From assembly GCF_963668215.1 (NCBI RefSeq), contig NZ_OY764190.1, positions 4,650,001 to 4,714,000 on the forward strand: DNA of 64,000 nucleotides, read 5' to 3'. Position numbers and translations under genes: made by a program. The DNA comes from an uncultured Desulfosarcina sp. GTDB lineage: Bacteria > Desulfobacterota > Desulfobacteria > Desulfobacterales > Desulfosarcinaceae. The notes beneath the pieces are model-generated. The model was not told the origin of the DNA. It ran no database searches and saw nothing but the letters and a program-made list of their open reading frames with translations. Shown here piece after piece: positions 49,851-58,319 of this stretch (position 1 is the stretch's first letter; every line of letters starts with the position of its first letter).

Positions 49851-51399
49851 GACGGTATTCGTCGATTTGGCGCCGGAACGGGCGGCCGACCCGAAAGAGG
49901 TGGACCGGGCGGTATCCGAAAAGCTCGGCCGGCGTGTCACCGCTGACCGGTGCCGGATCGTCCGGCGATCCATCGATGCCCGCACCGCCCGGATCCGGGT
50001 GCGGTTGGGGATTCAGGTTTTTGGTGACGGCGAAACGATCGCTTCGGAGCAGCCAATTTTTGAATATCAGGAGGTCGGCAGTGCCACGCCGGTGATCGTG
50101 GTGGGTGCCGGGCCGGCCGGGATCTTTGCCTCCCTGCGCCTGCTCGAAGCGGGCTTGAAGCCGGTGGTTATCGAGCGCGGCAAAAAGGTGAAGCCCCGGC
50201 GAAGGGACGTGGCCGCGCTTAATCGGCGGGGCATACTGGACTGCGAATCCAATTATGCCTTTGGTGAGGGCGGAGCCGGTACCTTTTCCGACGGAAAGCT
50301 CTACACGCGCTCCAAGAAAAGAGGCGATCATGTCCGCGTTTTGCACCGCTTTCATCAACACGGCGCCGACGCGCGCATTCTCGTCGATGCCCATCCCCAC
50401 ATCGGTTCCAATCGCCTCCCGCAGATCGTATCCGCCATGCGCACTACAATTACGTCCCACGGTGGAGAAATCCACTTCGGCAAAAAGGTGCGTCGCCTGA
50501 AGATTGCCGGCGGCCGGGCCGTGGGTGTGGTCCTGGATGATGGCCAGCAGATGGAGGGCGCCGCCGTTATCCTGGCCACCGGGCACAGCGCCGGGGATAT
50601 CTACCGTATGCTCGCGGACCAGGGGATTGCCGTCGAAGCAAAACCTTTTGCCATGGGGGTGCGGGTGGAGCACCCGCAAAGGCTCATCGACCGGATCCAG
50701 TACCACGGTCGGGAAAGAGGCGCATTTTTGCCCCCGGCAGCCTACTCCCTGGTCCGGCAGATCGATGGCCGCGGCGTGTACAGCTTCTGTATGTGTCCGG
50801 GTGGAATCGTTGTTCCGGCAGCTACACAGGAGCAAAGTGTCGTGGTCAACGGAATGTCTTTTGCCAAGCGCAATTCCGGCTATGCCAATGCCGGGATCGT
50901 GGTGGAAACCCGATTGGAAGACATTCCCGATATGCAGACCACCGGTCCCCTCGGCGGCCTGCTCTATCAGCAGTCGCTGGAACGCACCGCGTTCGAGCAC
51001 AGCGGGGGATCGATGGTCGCGCCGGCCCAGCGGCTGGTGGATTTCGTCGCCAACCGTGCCTCGACCAGTCTGCCGCCTTGCTCCTACCCGCCGGGCGTTG
51101 CGGCTTCTCCGCTTCACCAATGGCTGCCCGAAGCCATTCGCCTGCGCCTTCAGGCTGGATTCAAGGCTTTCGGAAGCAGTATGAAAGGTTTTCTCACCAA
51201 CGATGCGGTGGTGGTGGGGGTGGAATCGCGTACGTCTTCCCCGGTACGGATTCCCAGGGATCCACAGACCCTGCAGCACGGTTCGGTACCCGGATTGTTC
51301 CCCTGTGGCGAAGGGGCCGGATATGCCGGCGGAATCGTCTCCTGCGCCGTGGACGGCGAGCGGGTGGCTGCGGCCGTTGCCGGATTTTTACAGGGCTAA
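49843..51399 (+). CDS. FAD-dependent dehydrogenase of COG2509 type
   Basis: The 518-residue flavoprotein has an N-terminal 80-residue domain before the Rossmann motif VVGAGPAGIFASLRL (about 85-99) and VVIERGKKV. ESNYAFGEGGAGTFSDGKLYTR is the COG2509 signature. ILATGHSAGD, FAMGVRVEHPQ and the C-terminal FPCGEGAGYAGGIVSCAVDG complete it. It is cytoplasmic. The substrate is unknown for the family. It starts inside the TerC gene, so translation is coupled. Confidence 0.9.
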   Translation: MPETVFVDLAPERAADPKEVDRAVSEKLGRRVTADRCRIVRRSIDARTARIRVRLGIQVFGDGETIASEQPIFEYQEVGSATPVIVVGAGPAGIFASLRLLEAGLKPVVIERGKKVKPRRRDVAALNRRGILDCESNYAFGEGGAGTFSDGKLYTRSKKRGDHVRVLHRFHQHGADARILVDAHPHIGSNRLPQIVSAMRTTITSHGGEIHFGKKVRRLKIAGGRAVGVVLDDGQQMEGAAVILATGHSAGDIYRMLADQGIAVEAKPFAMGVRVEHPQRLIDRIQYHGRERGAFLPPAAYSLVRQIDGRGVYSFCMCPGGIVVPAATQEQSVVVNGMSFAKRNSGYANAGIVVETRLEDIPDMQTTGPLGGLLYQQSLERTAFEHSGGSMVAPAQRLVDFVANRASTSLPPCSYPPGVAASPLHQWLPEAIRLRLQAGFKAFGSSMKGFLTNDAVVVGVESRTSSPVRIPRDPQTLQHGSVPGLFPCGEGAGYAGGIVSCAVDGERVAAAVAGFLQG

Positions 51400-51535
51400 T
51401 CCGCGCCAGTTTTCCATTTTCTTTTTGCGGTGGATGGCTTAGTATAGTTGCCACTTTCGGTTGGGCTGCAGCGACCCATGCTCCGCAGCGTCTATTTCTG
51501 CGGAAACGAAAATCTTACAGGTGGAGACTCCTGTT

Positions 51536-53020
51536 ATGACGAATCTGATCATCGGTGCGGAAGAAGGCCTGCTGGTGCAGCAAACCGGGCGCATGTGCAA
51601 CCGCCATGGACTGGTGGCCGGCGCCACCGGCACCGGCAAGACGGTTACGCTTCAAGTCCTTGCCGAGGGATTCTCCCGCATGGGTACGCCGGTGTTTGCC
51701 GTGGATGTAAAGGGCGATCTTGCCGGCATCGCCATGGCGGGCAAAGCGCACCCCAAGATCGACGAGCGGCTGGCGGCAATTCCTCTGCCCGATTACCAGC
51801 GGCAGCCCTGTCCCACCTTGCTGTGGGATGTCGAGGGGATCGCCGGCCACCCGGTTCGCACCACCATCTCGGAGATGGGGCCGCTGCTGTTGGCCAACCT
51901 GCTGGAACTCAACGACACCCAAACCGGGGTCCTGTATGCCGGGTTCGATCTGGCCGACGACCAGGGGCTGTTGTTGCTGGACCTGAAAGACCTGCGGGCG
52001 CTGCTGGCCTGGATGGGCGAGAACAGCAAGGATTTGAGAACCGAATACGGCAACATCACCAGCGCCAGCCTCGGTGCCATCCAGCGCCGCCTGCTGGTGC
52101 TGGAAGAGCAGGGGGCCGAGCGTTTCTTCGGAGAGCCGGCCCTGCAGTTGGACGATCTGATGCACACCGACTTTTCGGGCCGCGGGGTGGTCAGTCTTTT
52201 GGACGCCAGCCGGCTGATCCATGAGGCGCCGCGCCTGTACGCCGCCTTTTTGTTATGGCTGCTGGCCGACCTGTTTGAACAATTGCCGGAAGCCGGGGAC
52301 CTGGCAGCTCCCAAGCTGGTCCTGTTTTTCGACGAGGCTCATCTGCTTTTCAACCAGGCGCCGAAACCGCTGCTGGACAAGATCGAACAGGTGGTTCGCC
52401 TGATTCGGTCCAAAGGCGTCGGCGTCTATTTCATCACCCAGAATCCCATGGACCTCCCGGAAAATGTACTGGGGCAACTGGGGTTGAAAGTCCAGCACGC
52501 CCTGCGGGCGTTTACCCCTAAAGATCAAAAGAATATCCGTGCCGTTGCCGAATCGTTTGTTCCCAACCCACGCTTCAACACGGCCGATACGGTTACCACG
52601 CTGGCCATCGGCGAAGCCCTGGTGTCGGTGATGGGGGAAGACGGCAGGCCGCAGCCGGTGAGAAAAACGCTCGTCGCGCCGCCGGAAGGGAGAATCGGCC
52701 CGCTTACCGGGGAAGAGAGGGCTGCGGTGATCCAGCGGTCGCCCATCCGTGGGAGATACGACGACGCGGTGGACCGGCAGTCCGCCTATGAAATGCTCCA
52801 GCAGCGAGCCGAGACCGCCAGGATTTCCGAAAGCCGGCGCCTGCAGGAAATGGAGCGGGAAAAAATGGAGCGGCAGGAGGCCCGAAAAAAGACCGTTGGC
52901 GGGCGGCAACGTCAAGGTGTCGGCGAGGCCATGATAAAAAGCGCCGCCAGGTCCATCGGCAGCAGTATCGGCCGCCAGATTATACGCGGTGTATTGGGAT
53001 CTCTTTTCGGAAAACGCTGA
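51536..53020 (+). CDS. HerA-like ATPase of the YjgR/DUF853 family
   Basis: The 494-residue protein has Walker A GATGTGKT at residues 29-36, DVKGDLAGIA after it, Walker B LVLFFDEAHLLF (about 262-273) and the arginine-finger segment VYFITQNPMDLPE. The C-terminus is a charged coiled coil ending in SIGSSIGRQIIRGVLG. E. coli YjgR is the known relative; its job in the cell is unknown. GGAG nine bases before the ATG at 51536 is preferred to the longer frame from 51461. It ends 14 bases before lptF. Confidence 0.88.
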   Translation: MTNLIIGAEEGLLVQQTGRMCNRHGLVAGATGTGKTVTLQVLAEGFSRMGTPVFAVDVKGDLAGIAMAGKAHPKIDERLAAIPLPDYQRQPCPTLLWDVEGIAGHPVRTTISEMGPLLLANLLELNDTQTGVLYAGFDLADDQGLLLLDLKDLRALLAWMGENSKDLRTEYGNITSASLGAIQRRLLVLEEQGAERFFGEPALQLDDLMHTDFSGRGVVSLLDASRLIHEAPRLYAAFLLWLLADLFEQLPEAGDLAAPKLVLFFDEAHLLFNQAPKPLLDKIEQVVRLIRSKGVGVYFITQNPMDLPENVLGQLGLKVQHALRAFTPKDQKNIRAVAESFVPNPRFNTADTVTTLAIGEALVSVMGEDGRPQPVRKTLVAPPEGRIGPLTGEERAAVIQRSPIRGRYDDAVDRQSAYEMLQQRAETARISESRRLQEMEREKMERQEARKKTVGGRQRQGVGEAMIKSAARSIGSSIGRQIIRGVLGSLFGKR

Positions 53021-53034
53021 GCCGGAAACTTCCA

Positions 53035-54216
53035 TTGATTAATCCATTTTCCATTCTTTTTCGACACCTGTTTCTGGAGATGATGCCCCCTTTTTTCATC
53101 AATCTGGCATTCTTCTCTTTTATCTTCCTGATGAAACAGATTCTCGATATTACCGACATGATCGTCAATCATAATGTGGGTTTGGGGGCCGTGTGCCTGC
53201 TGTTGGTCTACACGATGCCCTATTTTCTCCAGTACATCATTCCCATGTCCGTGATGATGGCGGTTTTGATGGCCCTGTTGCGGATGTCCGGCGATAACGA
53301 GATCATCGCCCTTAAAGCCGGCGGCGTGAGCATTTACCGGCTGCTTCCGCCGGTTCTGATCTTCAGCATGCTGGGAACGCTGGCCGCCGGGTTTATGACC
53401 GTTTACGGGGTGCCCCACGGAACGTTTCGTTTCAAAACCCTGCTTTTCGACGTGGCGACGGCCAACCTGAACGTCAGCCTGAAGGAACGCACCTTCAACG
53501 ACAGTTTCGACAAGATCATGCTCTATGTGAACAAGATCGACCCCCGTAGTGGTGAACTGCTCAATGTATTTATCGAGGACCAGCGCAAAAAAGGCGTCAG
53601 CAATACCGTTATTGCGCGCCGGGGGAAGATTGTCGGCGATCCGAGAACGATGCTCTATCAGATGCGCCTTTTCGACGGTACGATCAACCAGATGGATATC
53701 GCCGAAGGTGCTTCCCATATCGTCCGTTTCGATACCTATGACATCCGGCTGGACCTCAAGGCTGCCGTGGGCAGCGCCAACGTCGCTAAAAAGAGTCCCA
53801 AGGAGATGACGCCCAAAGAACTTTTACAATATATTCAAAAAGTTAAGGGTAATAATGAAGAAAACTATTACGGTGCCTTGCTGAGACTGCATAAGAAGTT
53901 TTCCATCCCGTTCGCCTGTATTGCCATGGGGTTGCTGGCCTTTCCGCTGGGGATCCAGGCCAAGAATTCGAGAAAGGCTTTCGGGATCGGGCTGGGGCTG
54001 TTCTTTTTTCTCCTGTATTACATGCTGCTGTCCATTGGTACGACCTTTGGAGAAAGCGGAAGCTATCCGCCGCTGATCGGTATGTGGATGCCCAATGCGC
54101 TTTTAGGGGGTGCCGGGATCTTCCTGCTGGTCCGGTCGGCCAAAGAAAAACCGGTGACGGCTCGTTGGTTGGAATCGCTCTGGTTTTCAATCTCAGCATT
54201 GATGAGCAAAAGATGA
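53035..54216 (+). CDS. lptF: LPS export ABC transporter permease LptF
   Basis: LptF with LptG forms the inner-membrane part of LptB2FG, which lifts LPS out of the inner membrane towards LptC. Six helices flank a periplasmic beta-jellyroll (about residues 125-250). SGDNEIIALKAGGVSIYRLLPP is the conserved coupling region for LptB; the late helices are LLAFPLGIQAKNSRKAFGIG onward. The best start is a TTG at 53035, because the conserved N-terminal amphipathic helix begins there. The stop overlaps the lptG ATG by four bases. Confidence 0.92.
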   Translation: MINPFSILFRHLFLEMMPPFFINLAFFSFIFLMKQILDITDMIVNHNVGLGAVCLLLVYTMPYFLQYIIPMSVMMAVLMALLRMSGDNEIIALKAGGVSIYRLLPPVLIFSMLGTLAAGFMTVYGVPHGTFRFKTLLFDVATANLNVSLKERTFNDSFDKIMLYVNKIDPRSGELLNVFIEDQRKKGVSNTVIARRGKIVGDPRTMLYQMRLFDGTINQMDIAEGASHIVRFDTYDIRLDLKAAVGSANVAKKSPKEMTPKELLQYIQKVKGNNEENYYGALLRLHKKFSIPFACIAMGLLAFPLGIQAKNSRKAFGIGLGLFFFLLYYMLLSIGTTFGESGSYPPLIGMWMPNALLGGAGIFLLVRSAKEKPVTARWLESLWFSISALMSKR

Positions 54217-55289
54217 GCATTCTCTACCGTTACGTGACGCGGGAAGTCCTGAACTGCTTTTTTATTGTGCTGGTGGCGGTGCTAAGCATTTATGTTGCGG
54301 TGGATTTCATCGAAAAAATCGATAACTTCATGGAGCAAGGGGTCCCTGCCAGCCGTTGTGTAATTTTTTTGATGTACAAGCTGCCCTATATCTTCGTGCA
54401 GATTTCTCCGGTCGGTTTTTTGCTGTCAATCCTGGTCGCTTTGGGGCTGATGAGCAAAAATAACGAGGTGATCGCCCTGAAAAGCTGCGGTATCGGCAAA
54501 TCGCGGCTCCTTCACCCTATTCTGGTGATGGGATTTATTTTTTGCGGGTTGCTGTTCGTGGTAGGCGAATTTGTCGTGCCTAAGTTTATGGACAATGCCA
54601 ACCGGATCTGGCTCCAGGAAGTGCGTAAAAAGAATATCTATGCAACCCGGACCAGAGATATCTGGATGCGGGCCCCAAGGCAGATCATTCATATCGTAAA
54701 GTACTCACCCGAAGACAAACGGATCTCCGGGATCACTATCCACATTTTCGACGAGGCGTTCAGACTCATTGAACGGGTGGACGCCAAATCGGGAGTCTTC
54801 GAGAACGGAGAGTGGCGTCTTAACAACGTCCTCCAGCAAACATTCGGAAACGATGCCGAGGTCCTTGACGTCACGGCCCATGAGCAAATGGTGGCCGGGA
54901 TCGACCTGAACCCGGAGGATCTCTCCCGGGCGGCCAAACCATCCGACGAAATGGGCCTGGCAGAACTGTCCCGATATATCCAAAAGGTCGAAAAGGAAGG
55001 ATACGGTGCGACCCGCTACCGGGTCGATTATCACGGCAAGATTGCGGCACCCTTTGTCTGTATTTTTCTCAGCGTCCTCGGTACTGCAATCGCCCTGAGG
55101 GGAAAATTGCGGGAGGGGCTGCCGGTCAGCATTACTTACGGCTTGGGGATTGCTTTTCTCTATTGGATTTTCAACAGCTTCTGTCTCTCTTTGGGGTATG
55201 CCGAGATGCTGCCGCCGGTGGTGGCCGCGTGGATCGCCAACCTGGTTTTTGCTTGTGCATCCGGATTTTTGCTGCTCAACGCGAAGTGA
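54213..55289 (+). CDS. lptG: LPS export ABC transporter permease LptG
   Basis: LptG is the second transmembrane subunit of the LPS extractor. The 358-residue protein begins MSILYRYVTREVLNCFF, with the coupling helix SKNNEVIALKSCGIGKSRLLHP (about 76-97), a periplasmic jellyroll (about 125-245) and three C-terminal helices. The ATG at 54213 overlaps the lptF stop (ATGA). The frame is open earlier to 54084 inside lptF but without conserved sequence. LptB is not in the window. Confidence 0.93.
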   Translation: MSILYRYVTREVLNCFFIVLVAVLSIYVAVDFIEKIDNFMEQGVPASRCVIFLMYKLPYIFVQISPVGFLLSILVALGLMSKNNEVIALKSCGIGKSRLLHPILVMGFIFCGLLFVVGEFVVPKFMDNANRIWLQEVRKKNIYATRTRDIWMRAPRQIIHIVKYSPEDKRISGITIHIFDEAFRLIERVDAKSGVFENGEWRLNNVLQQTFGNDAEVLDVTAHEQMVAGIDLNPEDLSRAAKPSDEMGLAELSRYIQKVEKEGYGATRYRVDYHGKIAAPFVCIFLSVLGTAIALRGKLREGLPVSITYGLGIAFLYWIFNSFCLSLGYAEMLPPVVAAWIANLVFACASGFLLLNAK

Positions 55290-55326
55290 TGCGTGTTCGG
55301 GAACCTTCTAAAATAAAGATACTTTC

Positions 55327-56664
55327 ATGATGGCCGGGTTATTGTTCGCATATAATTTTCTCATGATCGTGGCCTTCTGCTTGTTTTGGCCGATCCTGAT
55401 TTTTTTTTTAATGCGCCGGAAGAGGCAAGATAGGCCCTTTTTCCAACGCTTTTTCATGAAATCGATTGCCCGGGCAGAGGTTCAGGATTCGGATAGGACT
55501 GACGAGCGATCGATCTGGGTGCATGCCCTGTCAGTTGGCGAGGTCCTTTCGGCAGAGCCGCTGGTAAAGGCCTTAGCCCAGCGATACGGTGCGGAAAATC
55601 TTGTTTTTACGGCTTCCACCCGTACCGGTTTTCAAACAGCCGAACGTGTGATTGCCGCTCATGTATCTGCGTTGCGATATTTTCCCTACGACACCCTGTT
55701 TTCGGTTAAACGCGCGCTGGCAGCCATTCAACCGCGGATTGTGGTCATCGTGGAAACGGACATCTGGCCCAACTTTCTCTATGCGGTGAAAAAACGAAGA
55801 ATTCCTGTTCAACTGGTCAACGCCCGGCTATCGACCCGCTCATTCAACGGCTATTGGCGCCTTGGATTTATGATGAAGCCGCTGCTCTCCGTTTTCGACA
55901 CCATCGGGGTGCAAAGCGATATCGACAGGCAGCGATTTCGGCAGCTTGGCGTTCCTGACAACAAACTGGTCATGGTCGGGAACATGAAATTCGACCAGGC
56001 GGAAGCGGTCATATCGGAAGAGGATCGGCGGCAATTTTCGGATTCTCTGAAAATTGCGGGCAGGCACATATGGGTGGCCGGCAGCACCCACGAGGGGGAA
56101 GAGGCGCTATTGTGCCAGGCTTACCGGCAAGTATGCGGCAGCGGCATCGATGTGTTCATGGTTATTGCCCCACGGGATCCGCAACGGGCCGCACAGGTGT
56201 GCGGGATTTTCCGGCGTGGCGGTGTTGACGCAGACGCTTATGGTGAAATCGAGCAAAGATCTGTATCGGCCCCGGTCGTCGTGATTGACCGTATCGGTAT
56301 GCTGCGCAAATTATATGCTTTGGCCGACGTTGCTTTTGTGGGCGGCAGCCTGGTAAATGCCGGCGGCCATAACCCTCTGGAGCCGGCTTCGGCAGCCAAA
56401 GCGATTCTGTTTGGACCTCACACGGAGGATTTCTCCTGGATTTGCCAAACCCTTGAAAACGAAGGCGGTGCCATACGGGTTTCCAATTCCGAACAGCTTG
56501 CCGAACAGGTTTGCGCATTGATTGAGAATGAGAAGATGCGACTAAAAATCGGTCGGCGGGCCTACGGGATTTTTTGCAATCACCGTGGCGCAGTGGATCG
56601 GATCATGACGATACTGGCGAATAAGATGGAAAGCGATCATGGCCGGACTGAAAACCATAGTTGA
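55327..56664 (+). CDS. waaA: Kdo transferase, second paralogue
   Basis: This 445-residue protein has all WaaA hallmarks: N-terminal membrane anchor, catalytic-Glu motif HALSVGEVLSAE (about residues 64-75), VETDIWPNF, NARLSTRSF, the AGSTHEGEEALL loop and FVGGSLVNAGGHNPLEPA. It differs clearly from the copy at 17775-19091, so it is not a recent duplicate. Lying between lptG and lpxK, it is the copy expected to act in lipid A-Kdo assembly. Its 3' end overlaps lpxK by 26 bases. Confidence 0.92.
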   Translation: MMAGLLFAYNFLMIVAFCLFWPILIFFLMRRKRQDRPFFQRFFMKSIARAEVQDSDRTDERSIWVHALSVGEVLSAEPLVKALAQRYGAENLVFTASTRTGFQTAERVIAAHVSALRYFPYDTLFSVKRALAAIQPRIVVIVETDIWPNFLYAVKKRRIPVQLVNARLSTRSFNGYWRLGFMMKPLLSVFDTIGVQSDIDRQRFRQLGVPDNKLVMVGNMKFDQAEAVISEEDRRQFSDSLKIAGRHIWVAGSTHEGEEALLCQAYRQVCGSGIDVFMVIAPRDPQRAAQVCGIFRRGGVDADAYGEIEQRSVSAPVVVIDRIGMLRKLYALADVAFVGGSLVNAGGHNPLEPASAAKAILFGPHTEDFSWICQTLENEGGAIRVSNSEQLAEQVCALIENEKMRLKIGRRAYGIFCNHRGAVDRIMTILANKMESDHGRTENHS

Positions 56665-57802
56665 GCACCTGCAAGGTCGGGTTGCGTCTGCCATCCGAAA
56701 AACGGAATCGACACCGTTTTTTTCTTTTGAAACCGTCTTGCTGTTTCTTTCTTTCGTTTACGGTGGCGTGATGCGGTTGCGCTCCCGACTATACGAGGCA
56801 GGCATTTTGCCATCCCGGAGTCTGCCCTGCCGGGTTATCTCCATCGGCAACATCACCACCGGCGGTACGGGCAAAACGCCAATGACCATCCTGGTGGCCC
56901 GGCTTATCCGGGAACTGGGCTATCGCGTGGCAGTGATCAGCCGGGGGTATCGGGGAAGGCTCGAAACCACCGGTGGCATCGTCAGCGATGGCGAAACGAT
57001 TTTCCTGGGGCCGGATGATGCCGGTGACGAACCCACCTTAATGGCGAGGGTGTTGAAAGGGATCCCGGTACTGGTGGGCCGGCGGCGCTACGAAACGGGT
57101 CGGCTGGCCATCAATCGATTCAATCCCGATGTGATCGTTCTCGACGATGCCTTTCAGCATATGGGCCTGAAACGAGACTTGAATCTGGCGCTCCTGGACG
57201 GCCAAATGCCCTTCGGTAACGGGCATCTGCTGCCCCGGGGCCTGCTGCGGGAACCCGTGTCGGCCCTGGAACGGGCCCATGCAATCGTGTATACACGCTG
57301 CTCTCAGTCCGTCGACATGCCTTTGCGTGCGAATCCGTTTCCCCGGACGCGACCGATCTTTCATGCGCGACATGCGCCGGTGATCCGGACACCTGGTGAT
57401 GGCGGCCATCCGTTTTTTTCCGAATCCGAAGGTATTGATTCATTAAGAAACAAGACGGTTGTGGCCTTCGCGGGGTTGGGAAACAATCAACAGTTTTTCG
57501 ATTCGTTGAATCGGATCGGCTGCACCCTGTCCCGGACCTTTTCTTTCGAAGACCATCACCGGTACAGTTTTCTGGAAACGACACAAATCGCTGAATCAGC
57601 AAGAACTTTGCAAGTCGATGCGGTGGTTACCACCGGTAAGGACTTCGTCAAGATCGCCGATTTCAACTCGTGGCCCTGCAAACTGATTGTGGTGGATGTA
57701 AAAATTGAACTGATTAAGGCCGAGGACCGGTTGCGCAAACTCCTCGCAGATGCGCTCATTCGTCCCGGTTCGGGAAAAGAAAAAATCACCCCCGCCGGTT
57801 GA
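56639..57802 (+). CDS. lpxK: tetraacyldisaccharide 4'-kinase
   Basis: LpxK phosphorylates the 4'-position of the lipid A disaccharide on the inner membrane, giving lipid IVA, the acceptor for WaaA. The P-loop NITTGGTGKTPM lies at about residues 71-82; VISRGYRG, DEPTLMA and VLDDAFQHMGLKRDLNL (with the catalytic Asp) follow. An N-terminal hydrophobic helix (about 33-45) anchors it. The length of 387 residues is slightly longer than usual. It is the last gene of the lptFG-waaA-lpxK operon. Confidence 0.94.
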   Translation: MAGLKTIVEHLQGRVASAIRKTESTPFFSFETVLLFLSFVYGGVMRLRSRLYEAGILPSRSLPCRVISIGNITTGGTGKTPMTILVARLIRELGYRVAVISRGYRGRLETTGGIVSDGETIFLGPDDAGDEPTLMARVLKGIPVLVGRRRYETGRLAINRFNPDVIVLDDAFQHMGLKRDLNLALLDGQMPFGNGHLLPRGLLREPVSALERAHAIVYTRCSQSVDMPLRANPFPRTRPIFHARHAPVIRTPGDGGHPFFSESEGIDSLRNKTVVAFAGLGNNQQFFDSLNRIGCTLSRTFSFEDHHRYSFLETTQIAESARTLQVDAVVTTGKDFVKIADFNSWPCKLIVVDVKIELIKAEDRLRKLLADALIRPGSGKEKITPAG

Positions 57803-57897
57803 GTTGCGTTCAAACGACGGGGGTGTATGGTCGGGATTATATTTACGTTCGTTTACGCCGCCGGGTATCTTTTACGGGCTGCGCGCTTGTTTTTTTG

Positions 57898-58305
57898 TCA
57901 TTCTTTCGGCTGCACGACGATACTTTCAGCGAAGATGGTTTCGTCTTCCAGTTCCAAACCTCTAACCACCACGCGGTCTCCTTTTTTAAAATCCTGGATC
58001 CCGATCAGCCTCCCATCCCGGTCCACCAGACGCGGCGTTATGATTTTGTTTTCATATTTATGCGGATCGATTACGATGATTCTTTCGGCAACCATGATAT
58101 TGGGCGGGGAAGCAACCGCATGGATCTCCATGATCGTGGCATTGATGCTGAAAGATTTCGCCTCATCCGCATCAATGACCTGGCCGGAGAAGACGGGCTC
58201 TGCCTTTTGCCCGGAATAGCCGTCCGTGGCGGTCAAACATCCGGAACCGGCGACAATGGCGGCCATGATTATTATAAGACAGGATATCGTTTTGGTTTTA
58301 CGCAT
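57898..58305 (-). CDS. hypothetical lipoprotein at the end of the pilin operon
   Basis: GAGGAGG precedes the ATG at 58305. The signal peptide ends in the lipobox GSGC at about residues 20-23. The mature part (about 112 residues) is beta-rich, with SINATIMEIHAV and DFKKGDRVVVRGLEL, in the style of an OB-fold-like domain. No family is recognised. It starts 14 bases after the pilY1 stop and therefore probably belongs to the pilus operon. Confidence 0.65.
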   Translation of the reverse strand: MRKTKTISCLIIIMAAIVAGSGCLTATDGYSGQKAEPVFSGQVIDADEAKSFSINATIMEIHAVASPPNIMVAERIIVIDPHKYENKIITPRLVDRDGRLIGIQDFKKGDRVVVRGLELEDETIFAESIVVQPKE

Positions 58306-58319
58306 ATTCTTCCTCCTCG

